Part shown: positions 35,487-48,300 of the stretch, one piece after another
Position numbering within the stretch: the first letter of the stretch is position 1
Layout of the letters: every line of letters begins with the position of its first letter
Assembly: GCA_030761205.1 (NCBI GenBank)
Contig: JAULJL010000017.1
Span: forward strand, 6,892,001 to 6,956,000
Direction: 5' to 3'
Source of the DNA: Fremontodendron californicum
Taxonomy: Eukaryota; Streptophyta; Magnoliopsida; Malvales; Malvaceae
DNA: 64,000 bases
The notes under the pieces: model-generated
What the model saw: only the letters and a program-made list of their open reading frames with translations
Databases searched by the model: none
What the model was told of the DNA's origin: nothing
Program-made: the position numbers and the translations under genes

Positions 35487-35570
35487 CATACATTAGAACA
35501 AAGAAAGCAAAAAAGACAACACTGGCCTGCGTTATTCATATTTACATTAGTCGCATTGTGAGTACAACAT
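35074..35570. other. 3' flank of the intact CYP82 gene
   Basis: AT-rich, with a TA microsatellite at about 35455-35483. It probably includes the P450 3' untranslated region. Confidence 0.5.
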
Positions 35571-37268
35571 TTAGAGTTGATAAAGATGATGAGGAAGACG
35601 AGGAGTGAGGACAAGTTCAAGAGGAGTTGCTTTGGGCATGGTAGCACCTGGCCCTTCAGTCATATCCACTGGAGCATTTAAGGGTGTTGTTAACTCAAAT
35701 CCTTGAAGCAGGCTAGCAATTGTCAAGCGTATCACTTGCAATGCCCAAGTCATCCCCGGGCAAGATCGTCTGCCAGAACCAAATGGAATTAGCTCAAAAT
35801 TTTGGCCCAAAACGTCCACTTTTTCATGACTTGTGAGAAATCTTTCCGGCTGAAATTGATCAGGATTCGACCAAACTCGTGGGTCTCGATGCAACTTCCA
35901 TAAATTAACAAACAAACGAGTGCCCTTTGGAATGTGGTAACCACTAACACGACAGTCTTCCATTGCCTCATGAGGAACTGATAGAGGTCCTGGTGGACAT
36001 AGGCGAAATGTTTCCTTAATAATGGCCTTAAGATAGACTAATTTCTCAATATCAGAATCTTGCACCCATCTATCGCGACCAATTTTGAGGTCTAGCTCTT
36101 CTTGAGCACGCTTCAAGGCATTTCTATTGTTCATCAAGTTGGACAAAATCCATGTCATTGAAACGGATGTGGTGTCACTCGCTGCTGCGATTAGAGTCTA
36201 AAAGTACGTATATTAAAGGATAAATCGAGATCAGTATGGTAATTATATATCATGAAGTTCAAATTTATGATTTACAAACATATTGAACCATCTCCAAACA
36301 TGAGTGCAAAAGCATACCGTTGCTGTTGCCTTGATAATCTTCTCGCGTGTATGGCCGAACATGGAATCATCCTCTATCGCAGATAGCATCACGTCGATGA
36401 AATCTTGAGTGTTGTTTGCTCCAATTTTAAGCCTCTTTAGTTTATGTTCATCGACCCAACTTTCAACAAGAGAGTCCATCTCTTTCGAAATACGCTTCAT
36501 GGATCTCACTTGCCAGCTCCAGTTATCCATCCATTTTAGAAATGGAACTACTTCTGAAAGCGCACTAACACCTAACAAATACGACATTTCTTTGGAAAGC
36601 TTCATGACACGAAGTGCTTCCTTATCGTCTTCACCATCAGCATCAGAGAAATATCTCTTCCCTGCAATTATTCTTAGAATCATGTTTAAGGTAAGAACTT
36701 CAAGCCTTTGACCAATTGAGATGATCTTTTGGTTTGGACTCTGCTCCTTTTTCTTGCAAAAGGAGTACAAGTTCTTGATAAATGCGTTCACCTCCGAGAC
36801 CCTAACATGCTTTAATGTTGCTAACCTCTGGGCAGAGAGAAGTTCAACCACGACAAACTTACGCATCTCACGCCAAAATGCTCCGTAAGGAGCTAGCCCA
36901 AAGCCTGCATGGTCGTAAACAAGGTATGTTCCTGCATTCGATCTTGGGCGACTGGCTAAGATCCTGTCGTTAGTGGTAAAACACTCTTTAACTGCTTCAT
37001 GACTGCTAACGACAAGGGTTCGGAATGCGCCAAGTCGGATTGTGAAGACAGGTCCATATTTATCCGCCATAGTCGCAAGGGTTCGGGCAAGTGTTCGTTG
37101 GCCACCAAGAAGGTGAAGGTGGCCTATGATGGGCAAGGCACCTGACGCTTCTGGGGCTAGTGATTTACTCTTACTGTTGTGCCTGCAAAGCATCTGCCTC
37201 CATATATAGTACGACATTACCAATCCTAGAAAGCCCCCGATTGCTGGTAGATAAGAGGAGAAATCCAT
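35571..37268 (-). CDS. CYP82-type cytochrome P450, intact
   Basis: Minus strand: exon 1 37268-36318, a 120-bp intron, exon 2 36197-35571, giving 525 residues. Membrane anchor at about residues 7-22, proline-rich hinge (SLAPEASGALPIIGH), substrate-region FGLAPYGAFWREMRK, K-helix ExxR (Glu379, Arg382), FQPERF at about 432-437 and heme loop FGSGRRSCPG with the ligand Cys463. This is the family architecture of ER-bound CYP82 mono-oxygenases, which act in alkaloid, terpenoid and phenolic metabolism; the substrate cannot be told from sequence. The I-helix reads AAASDTTS, so the usual glycine of the oxygen-binding A/G-G-x-D-T motif is Ala323. A tandem relative of the frameshifted copy at 24-26.5 kb. 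Confidence 0.92.
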
Positions 37269-38113
37269 GATAAGATTGGACTAAGTAACCCTAGTCTTTG
37301 CAATTTTATGAGCGTAGCAATAGCAGCAGGAGTTGAGATGTCAGGAGGACTGTACTAAATTGTTACTTATTTTGTAAAGCTATAGGCTATAGCGCTTGAT
37401 TTCCTCACCTTTTTGGTAACATCGAAGTACAAGACAAAAGACTGAAGAGAACCTTGACCTTCTTACCTTCGAGAAATAAAGCAATGATGGAAGGAAAAAT
37501 GGCTATAAAAATTCAAGAAACATAAAAATTAGAAAGAGATAAGGGTGATAGACAAGTATAGAAGCATAAAAATTCAAGGGCGGTATAATTAATCTTCCTG
37601 GAAAGTAATATGTGGTTGGAAGCTGATGCTGCTCATATTTTATCGCATTAATTCTAGCAGTTGTGGTAGGGGCGTGGCCCATGGAACTTAGTGCCTCACA
37701 TTGGTATTAAGAACCACACAAAAAAGACAAAGAGAAACCAATACAGATTCCAGTTTTCTAGAAGCAAATTAAAAGGAATGGCTCTGAGGATTTTTTTTTT
37801 TCATTGATTAAAGCTGTCAAATCCTGCTTTATCACTGAGAATACTGATACAAGCCTCAATTATTAGATAGCAACATTAAATATGTCAATATCTAGAACTG
37901 ATACAGGAAGCGTTTGTTGTTTTTCTCAAAAATTATATATTTTATGGAATATATTGAGAACGTAATTTTTAAAAATGTGATTTTTGAGAACGTAATTTTA
38001 CGGTGTTTGATATATATATGAGAAAATATTGATTAAAATTTTGAAAATGTGATGATAATTTTCGAAATTAACTTTATAAAAAAATATAAAGTTTATTAAT
38101 TTTAAAAATTTTC
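37269..38113. other. Upstream region of the intact P450
   Basis: The first few hundred bases are likely promoter and 5' leader of the minus-strand gene. AT-rich spacer follows. No gene is seen. Confidence 0.5.
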
Positions 38114-38575
38114 AATGATATTTATTATTAACAAATATTTGTACTAAATATTTAAAATAATATTTTAATTGATAATTTGAGTTACTTTTAAGATAAAAAA
38201 TATTTATTAATAAATTTTTGAAATTACTCTCATGTAGTTGAAAAATTAAAAAATATATGTAAATTAAATTTTATTTAAATATTTTAATGATATTTATTTT
38301 AACAAATATTTTTACTAAATATTTAAAAATAATATTTTAATTGATAATTTGAGATTTTTATGATAAAGAATATTTGTTAATAATAAAATTTTGAAATTAT
38401 TTTCATATAGTTAAAAGTTAAAAAATTATATAAAAATTAAATATTTTAATGATATTTATTATTAAAAAATATTTATACTAAATATTTAAAAATAATATTT
38501 TAATTAATAATTTAAATTACTTTTATAATAAAAAAATATTTATTAATAATAAATTTTTAAAATTACTTTCAATTT
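38114..38575. repeat. AT-rich tandem array, about 165-bp unit
   Basis: Three successive units start with ATGATATTTATT at 38114, 38287 and 38449, so the spacings are 173 and 162 bp. Each then has ACTAAATATTTAAAA, TAATATTTTAATT, a GATAA or TAATAA block and TTTGAAATTACT-like ends. The third unit is partial. The unit length is in the range common for plant satellites, but only about 2.7 copies are here. Confidence 0.7.
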
Positions 38576-38603
38576 TTTCATCATTTACTTTTCATAATGA
38601 CAG

Positions 38604-39112
38604 GAAGGCAAGGACTCGGGAATCGGGATAACTTCAAGTGGAGCTGTCTTTGGCATTGTAATGCTTATCCCTTCAGTCATATCAAGTGGCTATTGAACGG
38701 TGTGGTTTAAGTCAAATCCCTGGAGTATGCAAACAATTTGTGAAGTGTATGATTTGCAATGCCAAATCTCATCCCTGGACAAGATCATCTACCAGAGCCA
38801 AATGGAATCAACTTAAAATTTTGTCCCAGAACATCCACATTTGCATGGTTTTTAAGAAATCTTTCCGTACAAACTCGTCAGGTTTTTGACCAAATTCGAG
38901 GGTCTCGATGCAACTTCCACAAATTCACAAATAAACGGGTGCCCTTTTGAATGTGATAGCCGCTAATGCAACAATCTTCTCTTGCCTCGTGGGGCATTGA
39001 TATGGGCGCTGGTGGATATTGGCGCAATGTTTCCTTAATAGTCGCAAGAAGATGGTTTAAATTTTCTCTATATCAGTCTTCCTGAGCAAACTTCAAGGCA
39101 TTTCTATTGTTC
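38604..39112 (-). pseudogene. CYP82 exon-2 fragment, decayed
   Basis: The minus-strand translation, across several frameshifts and stops, matches exon 2 of the two CYP82 copies: HEAREDC, KGTRLFVNLWKLHRDPRIWS, HANVDVLGQ, LIPFGSGR then a broken heme loop, and a degraded C-terminus. The fragment begins after the I-helix and lacks exon 1. It ends about 280 bp before the cyclin C start codon, so it lies in or beside that gene's promoter. Confidence 0.88.
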
Positions 39113-39395
39113 TGTTTCGAAAGATAAAGTACTAACAAACCCAACCCAGCTCAAATTCCTGTGGGTCAATAAACTCTAGTTTCGGATCAATCTAAAGATG
39201 GCCTGTTTAATCTGGGCGGACCCTAACAAAATTCTGAGTTCCTGAGTACCCAAAGAAAATTCTAAATTCTAAAATTTGAAAATGAAAACGTTAATCAGGA
39301 CTCCAGCAAAACTCAAATTATATAATTAGACTAGACTAGACTAGACGAGCTAAACAAACACGAAACGATTCAGCTCTTAAAACAAGAAAAAGAAA

Positions 39396-42300
39396 ATGGC
39401 TGCCAATTTCTGGACTTCTTCTCACGTGTAACAACCAAAACCGAACTCTTTTCACTGATTTTGCAATCCATCGCTCATTCGCTTGATTTTAGATTCTTTT
39501 TGTTATTTGATTTGATTTTGTTCGTGCAGCAAGCAGCTTTTGGACCCAGAAGAGGTGGATGTTTTACATCAACAAGATAAAGATAAAGGCATCACTCTTG
39601 AAGAATTTAAGCTCATTAAGATGCATATGGCGAATTGTATGTTCCCATTCTCTCTTACTCCCTTTTTATGGGTTTTGATTCGGATTCTCTTTTTAGTTGA
39701 TTTTGTAAATTTTGGACTTTTTTGTGAAGTTAATAATTTGGGTTTTTGTTGTTTATTGGAATTAGCAGTTCTTTTGGTTTAAATATTTTAGCTTGGTTTT
39801 GGGTTTTCTTCATTTTCATACAGTCTGTTATTTCTGCATGTTATTAATCTATGGGAGTTTGTAACTTCACATCTTGAGTACTCGAAATCAGGAGCATTTA
39901 ATCATCTAAGTGCTCATATTGTCAGGAAAAGCAGAATTGTTGCGTTTGGTTACTTCATATTTTATCACCATAGGATTGTTTCAAGAATCAGAGGGTCTTT
40001 TTTTTAAAAATTTTAATATGGCTTTAATGTTTGTTTTTAGCATGGCTGTCAAACGAGTTCATCAATAAAAGAAAATTCGTAATCTGAGAATTTCTTCTGT
40101 ACTAAAATTTGTTTGTGCCCTATTCTCTTTGGGGCTTATTAAAGTAGTTAGAACTTAGAATTATAAAAGGAAATCGGTGGTGTTTTAGAAAGCTTTTTGC
40201 ATGAAAATATGTGCATTGCCTAATTTAATTAAACTAATAGCTTCGTTCCATATAACTTCCTCGTTAAAGTTAGTGATTTTGTGCCTTTTTTTCCTTCCTT
40301 AGATATATTGAAACTGGCTCAACATGTTAAAGTGCGGCAAAGGTTTGATCTTATCTCTTGGTTTTTTAAGAAATACCTTTCTGTTTACTTGAATGATTGA
40401 CCATTTCATTCAGTAATGCCATCATATTTTTTATCTTTACTTTTCCTTTCTAAATTGTGTATACTGCTGTGGTTTCTTTATTCTGACAATGTTTAATTGT
40501 AGCATTTATTGGTGAATCTAAACTGGTTCAACTGCTGCTGAGATTAATATCTCTCTTTCATTCGGCTGATATAGTATTTTTATGCCTCTTGACTTATATA
40601 TCCTAGTTGTCTTGTACTGCTACCCCTGGAGTGAACTAGACTATCTAAAGGCATAGCATCTTTTTTCAATCACTTACTGAAGATCTAAGAGGCAACTTAA
40701 ATATGAGAACACATAGGTTTCTAATTATGTGCTATGTATCTCTGCTCTAGTGCTATTACTGATTTAGCTCATAATTAATTACCCACATGCACATGCATGG
40801 ACAATCATTCGCAAACCTCTTATATTGGTTTATCAAATTAATCAGTGGATAAGCACTTTGTTTTCTGTAACTGTCACCTGTAACACAATGGCTTCCTTCT
40901 GAAAACAGTTGGTTACAAATTCTGTATGGAAAATTGTAGCAAGTAATCACCAGAAGTTTGTTAACAGAAGGGAGTTGTGAAGATTATGTATGCTTTAACA
41001 TGATATCTGTTGTCGGATTTACCACGCAGGTGCACGTATCGTTAACAAGTAATATAATGAAAAGTAAAGTGTCGATCCCACGAGGAATTGTTACTAAATT
41101 GGTTAAGTACTGAAATTAAAACAACCTAATCTTATTCAAACAATTAATTAAAAGTTGTAATTAAAAACTAATAAAAGAAAGCAAATTAAAAGGTGAATTA
41201 AATCAATTGAGAAAAACCTAAGATTACAATTTTTCTCAACATTTCGTATGAATCTCTCCTACATTCTTAACTTGACTAATGACATTGAGATGTTAACCTA
41301 GAGTTCTAATCTATTTATAAGTATCTTCCGATGGTCTTATAAAAATATCTTTCTTAACTTATTAACTATATTCTTATGATAATATTAAAGATAAACTCAT
41401 TAAGTTTAGACTCTAAAGAAGGAAGTTTTCTTGAATAAAGATTTTAAGATCATGTTTTGCTAGCAACAGGCTCCGGAGGTCAAATCTGCCCGTGCGTTGC
41501 TTTGCACATTTTTTCGTCTTTTCGCACCTCAAAGCTCCTTCTCACTTTGGACATATAAAAATACAAAAATACTAACAAACTAATTTAAACATGAAATAAA
41601 TAAATAAAATTAATCTAAAAACAATTAAAACTAATCAATTCCGAATAAAAACTTCAATGACTTAGCCGATTTGAATGCACAAAATGTGGTAAAATAACTA
41701 TATTTCATAGAGTTATCACACCTCCAAACTTAAGATTTTGCTAATACTCAAGCGAAAGAAACAAAACAAAATAAAATGAAACAAAACATAGAACCAGAGA
41801 TGAATGCATTTGAATAATGATTTTCTTAATTGTCCTCAAAAGTTATCTCAAAATTGCGACTCAAAGTAGAACATAAACATACTCCAAATCCATGATTCAA
41901 TTCAATCGTATGCCTCATGCTTGAATGGACTTTCAGTGTGTGTGAATAACCTCTTTATAAATCATTACATGCAATCTAAATAAGTTTATGCCAATGCAAA
42001 ATACGAATTAGTACTAGATTCTCATATGTTTGTTTTTCATCTCTCTCCACTAATGTAGACTAACACTTCGTCAAGGATCAAGTAGGTCTTTATTAAGCTT
42101 GTAATGAAATGCTAGGGTCAAGGTATGATAAAGGATATATTTCGTTTTAAGTCACTTATAGACATTTTTCATTTTTTTCAGGATTTTCGAAGAGCCATAG
42201 TCTTTACCTCAAGTTACATACTCCATTCTTTGAATGCATTTTTCTTTTAACTCACCACTTTATTCCTTTGTTCTTTTTTTCTCGGTTCTTCGTTTTCGAA

Positions 42301-45300
42301 GAATCATAATCTTTTTTTTTTTTTTTTATATTTTCATTTATTGAACATCACCATTCCACCTAAATTAGACATGACTCACAATAATTTCTTGTAATATCAT
42401 ACACATGCTTATGTAGTGAGGGTTTTTCATGGTTTTTTTTTTTTTTATTTGGATGGGTTAAAAGATGTGACAATCAAAGAAAAGATGTATATCAATTAGG
42501 CTCAAAGAGAGAGACTAAGGATATTAATATATATAGGTAGTCTAGAAAGGCTCAAACGATCCAAAGATGGCCTAAATCACTTCCTCAACTTAGTGTTGTC
42601 TAGGATTTCACATCGAGAGAGAATCAAACAAATTCTAAGTTTCTTGACATAATCGCAATTCACATCAACATAAACAATCTTTAAATAAGCAATGCAAATC
42701 TAAGCAAGAGATCAAGTGCTCAAATTTTGAAAATCACATCCCAACAATGAGACTAACAAAAGAATTTAACACAAATTCAAATCATGCTTATGTTTTTCCG
42801 AAAGTCAAGATAAACCAATAACTAAAATTTCATCATTGGATAAGGATTTTATCATAATAAGTGCAAAACATCTCAAGTCTTTTTTTTTTTTAATAATTAA
42901 GACTCCTAAACATAAACATAGAAAAAAAATAAAGACATCACCTCTAAACTTAAAACAAACATTGTCCTCAATGTGTAAAAAAAAAAAGAACAAGAAAACT
43001 TCTCTATCAATGATAGGAAAACATGAGAAGCTCTAGTTTTCCTCTTAGACCTCATTATACTTGTCCAAGTTGGGTGAGTGCCTACTACAAAAGAAAACAA
43101 AGTAAAAAGTAATTAATAAGAATATCCTAAAAAAATTAAAATTTAAAATTAAAGAAAATAAAATAAAATAAAAAATTTAGAACTTGGGTTGTCTCTTAAG
43201 AAGCGCTTGATTTATAGTCATCGGCTTGACTTTCTCATGCTCATTAGCCTGTATCTTTCCACTTGATGATCTTCTTATCATGCCATCCCTTTGTCATTGC
43301 TTTGTAAAGCCTGGCATTCTCACAAGTGTGGCTTTCATCCATCTTAGAAGTAGACATCGAAACTACCTTAAGTGGATTAGTGGAATAATTTTCTTTGAAT
43401 ACCTCGTTGGGAGCACTATTCACCATTTTGACTGCCAAACATTCCTCAAATTCATTAAGAAACTTTATAGCCTTGAACACTTTAAAAGTTACCTCTTGGT
43501 CTAGAACCCTTATGGTAAGTTCTCCTTTTTGCACATCAATGAGAGTTCTACCGGTAGCTAGGAATGGTCTCCCAAGAATAATTGGTATTTCATTATCCTC
43601 CTCCATGTCTAGAACAATAAAGTCAGCAGGAAGATGAATTTATCAACCTTGACTAGCACATCCTCAATAATGCCTCTTGGATGAGTGTAAGATCTATTGG
43701 CTAGTTGCAACATCATTGTAGTGGGTTTTACTTCCCCCAAACCAAGTTTTCGATAGATAGAAAGAGGCATTAAATTGATACTTGCTCCCAAATCACATAA
43801 AGCTTTACCAAAGAATTTATTGACAATGGTGCATGGAATGACGAAGCTTCCTGGATCTTTGAGTTTGGGTGGGAGTTTCTTTTGAAGGATAGCGCTGCAC
43901 TCTTCAGTAAGTGCAACTGTCTCAATTTCATCCAATTTCCTCTTCTTGGATAATATGTCTCATAAACTTGACATAACTTGGCATTTGTTCTAAAACTTCA
44001 GCAAAAGATTTATTAATATGGAGTTTTTTAAATACCTCAAGAAACTTCTGAAATTGATTGTTAAGCTTTTGCTTCTAAAGGCGCTGAGGGAAGGGTGGTG
44101 GTGGGTAGATTGGAGTCTTTTTCTCTTGAACTTTTTCAACTTCTTTTTCCCCCCTCTTTTTCTTGAAGAGGCTTGGTTGCCAATTCTGATTTCTTGCTAC
44201 CCTCTTCTACTACTTTCCCACTCCTGAGTGTGATTGCATTGTATTGCTCTTTTTCATGGCTCTTAGGATTAATTCCAGTATCACTTGGAAGAGTTCCCAT
44301 AGGATGATTGCTAATTGCATTAGTAAACTGACCCATTTGTGTCTCAAGATTTCTAAGTGACGCTGCTTGATTTTGAAGCATAACTGATTGAGTCTGAATC
44401 AGAGTATCGGTCTTTACCATGTACTGCAATAATATTTCTTCAATTGATGGCTTCTTTTCTTAGACAGGAGCTCGGGCTTGTGCTTAAAACCCATGAGGGA
44501 CTACTTGCTTGGCTGAAGAGGAAGCCATTTGATTGTTGTTCCAAGAAAAATTTGGGTGATTTCTCCAACTTGGATTTTAGTCGTTGGAATATGGATTATT
44601 CTGCTGCATATTGTAGTTTCCAACATATTGAATAGATTCAGCATTAGTTGGGCATCGATTACTGGTTTGTCCATCCCCACATAGTTCGCAAGTTACAAAT
44701 GGGTTTTGGACTAAATGTACACCCATAGTGTCTAATTTCTTAGACAGTGCAGCCACCTGTGCAGTTAAGGCACTAATTTCATCCAACTGGTGAATCTCGA
44801 CAACTCTTTTTGGCAAAATTCTCTCAGTAGACCATTGATAACTATTGGAAGTCATCTCTTCAATTAAATCATATGCCTCATCAATTTCTTTTCCCATGAG
44901 TGCCCCACCTACTGCAACATCGATAATAGTTCTAGTATGACCCATTAACCCATTGTAGAAAGTGTGCACCTGAAGCCATTTAGGCAAACCATGGCGAGGA
45001 CATCTTCGGAGCAGATCCTTGTATCTTTCTCAAGCTTCATATAGTGATTCTGAGTCATACTGCATAAAAGATGTGATATCATTCCGCATCTTAGCTGTCT
45101 TGGTTGGAGAAAAATATTTAGCAAGAAACTTCTGGGCCAAGTCCTCCCATGCAATGATAGAGCCAGCAGGGAGTGAGAAAGGGAAGAGTCTCAGTCTAAT
45201 GGCATCGTCAGAAACTCCATTGTGTTTGAAAGTATCACAAATTTTCAGAAAATTCACAATGTGAGCATTCGATCATCGTTAGGTAAGCCGCCAAATTGAA

Positions 45301-48300
45301 CGGATGTTTGGATCATTTGAATAATGGATAGCTTTATCTCAAAATTGTTAGCTTGGATGGCAGGCCTCCGGATACTGGTATGAAGTTTTTGCATGAGAGG
45401 AACAGCAAACTCTCGCAAGGTCTTTGTATCATTCTCTTCAGCCATTGTATGGTTGTGAGTTGAAGCTTGTAAATTTTCCATTTGAAGTCGATGAAATGTT
45501 CTTTCCAGTTCTGGATCAAAAGGGACAAGTTCCAATTTCTAGCTCTTCGCATACAAAGATAAAGAGTACCTGAAAATAAGAAAAAGAAAGTTTAAATTAA
45601 GACTAAGGTTGCTTGGTATTAATATTAACAAAAAATAGTAAAACAATTCCCTGGCAACGGCGCCAAAAACTTGTTGTCGGATTTATCACGTAAGTGTACG
45701 TATCGTTAAATAATGGAAAAAAAAGTGTCGATCCCACGAGAAATTGTTACTAAATTTGTTAAGTACTAAAATTAAAACAATCTAATCTTATTCAAACAAT
45801 TAATTAAAAGTTGTAATTAAAAACTAATAAAAGAAAGCAAATTAAAAGGTGAATTGAATCAATTGAGAAAAACCTAGGATTACAGTTTCCCTAACACTTC
45901 GTATGAACCTCTCCTACCCTCTTAACTTGACTAATGACATTGGGATGTTAACCTAGAGTTCTAATCTATTTATAAGTATCTTCCGATGGTCTTATAAAAA
46001 TATCTCTCTTAACCAATTAACTAAATTCCGAAGATAATTGAATTAAAGATAAACTCATTATGTTTAGACTCTAAAATTGATTACACATGACACGTAAGTG
46101 TATTCCTACCCTACATGCAGATCAATTCATCATAATAAATGAATATGAAACATATGTTATTCAATCTATGTTTAACACTAAACTCCATTTTTCAAGTTGT
46201 TTCTAGGTTACCAAATCAATTTAATTGGTGTCCAAACAATTTAGAAGCATTAAGAACAAGATTGAATAAACAACTCAACTATTATTAAATCAAGCAAGAG
46301 AGTAAAATAATCAAAACTACATGTTGCGTTCCATTGTAATTTTAGAAAAATAAATTTAGTTCATGCTAACTAATGAAAACAAATAACAAAGGATTTTCAC
46401 CATCATCAATATGACAAGAAAGTAAAGAAGAGTAAAGGAAAAGAGAAAACTAAGGTTTGTCAGGTCTTCAGTTTTCAAATCCTCCAAAATCTCTTTAGCT
46501 CATTGAAATCTTTTGGTGGCTACTTTACTCTTAATAAAATTAGGTTTTTAGAACTTGATTCCACTTTATTTGAGCCTTAAAAGGTCTTATTTATAGAGCT
46601 TTAGACCCATGGAGTTAGAAACTTCGCGTCCAAGCAACAGGTAAGTGTTTTTTCGTCATTTTTTTTAGGCAGTCGCATGGGCGTCGCGGCGCCCATGCCT
46701 CGACCTTGCTGGCGCTGCAGCGCTGGTTTCCGTCGTCTTCTCGCACTTTCTCGGCTGATTTGGATAGGCAAATCTTGTCCGATTTGGGCAAATGAACTAT
46801 TGTTGGAAAGATATGGAAATCAGCTTCAAAAGTCAAGATGAAGTTTTCTTGAATAAAGACTTTAAGATCATGTTTTGCTAGCAACAAGCTCCGGAGGTCA
46901 AATCTGTCAATGCGTTGCTTTGTATCTTTTTTCGTCTTTTCGTACCTCAAAGCTCCTTCTCACTTTGGACCTATAAAAATACAAAAATATTAACTTAATA
47001 ACTAATTTAAACATGAAATAAATAAATAAAATTAATCTAAAAACAATTAAAACTAATCAATTCCGAATAAAAACTTCAAGGACTTAGCTGATTTGAATGC
47101 ACAAAATGTGATAAAATAACTATATTTTATAGAGTTATCAATATCATGCTTAAACAGAGTTAGTTTCTTTCATTTATGAGACCATTATTTCCTGGAAAAA
47201 CAGTGAATCTAGTATGTTTCTTTGCATAATGAATTTAGTATAACTTGTTGTCATTACAAACTCGATGCACAAAACTTGCTTTGCTGGTTTAGTTTTTCAC
47301 CAATTGTTATTATTATCTCTGAGACGTGGTTAATATTTCAGGGTTGTAGCAACTGCAGTTACATATATGAGACGTGTCTATACCAGGTATTTTTGCCTAG
47401 TTTGCCAATGGTAATCTAATAGGGCATGCTACTCATTGATGACAAGCAGCTCATAACCTATCCTCTCATTTACTTTCATTATTATTTTTTTTTTTCTCAA
47501 ACCATGAATTTCTTGTGATTTTTCAACTAGAACATTCCAGTTTTTTAGTACTTTAGAAATTAATCATGAGTGACATCACATTTCCTAATTTATGCAGTTT
47601 TCTTTTAATATGTCATTCTTAAGCCTACATGATTTGTACTTCTTCACGAAAGACATACTCATCATAGTTAATTCCCTTTCCCCATGCAAAATTAGACAGT
47701 CAGCTCATTATTCTTTGCCCCACCCAGCAACCATGAATTATTACATGGGATAGAGATGCATTGAACGTAAATTATGTAGAAGCTTCAATTTTTCTTCCAT
47801 ACAATGTGTTATCAATCACTAACCATAGTTTTTCATTTGTCTTACAGAAAGAGTATGAGTGAATATGATCCACGTCTTGTTGCTCCTACTTGCTTATATC
47901 TGGCATCCAAGGCAGAAGAAAGCACAGTGCAGGCTAGACTTCTTGTATTTTACATCAAAAAATTATGTAATCACTTATTACTAAGTTGGTTGATTAATCC
48001 TTTGAACTTCCTGGAAATTTGGTTGTTTACTGCAATCCTGCCATATTTTCTTTGCAGATCCTGATGTGAAGTGTAGATATGAAATCAAAGATATACTTGA
48101 AATGGAAATGAAGATTTTAGAAGCACTTAACTATTATTTAGTTGTATTTCATCCTTACCGCACATTGTCTCAGTAAGTTTTTATCTTCTTGGCCATAATC
48201 TTTATGCATCTGTACTATGTTACTCGGACTCGGGTGTAAGTGTCGGGTACGGGTATGAGTTTGACATGGGTATGTTTAATTTTTTCTAAGTTTTTTCATG

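Larger units (their letters stand above)
41008..47140 (-). mobile_element. Non-autonomous Ty3/gypsy element in cyclin C intron 3
   Basis: A 6.1-kb element transcribed on the minus strand, opposite to its host gene, bounded by TGTTGTCGG and GAGTTATCA and flanked by ATATC on both sides (41003-41007 and 47141-47145), a perfect 5-bp duplication. The right LTR (1469 bp) is the 5' LTR. The left (711 bp) lacks about 770 bp of its interior. A primer site for aspartate tRNA and a purine tract are present. The interior has gag and protease pieces only, with no reverse transcriptase, RNase H or integrase. The gag and protease style fits Athila/Tat-lineage large retrotransposon derivatives. Confidence 0.93.
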
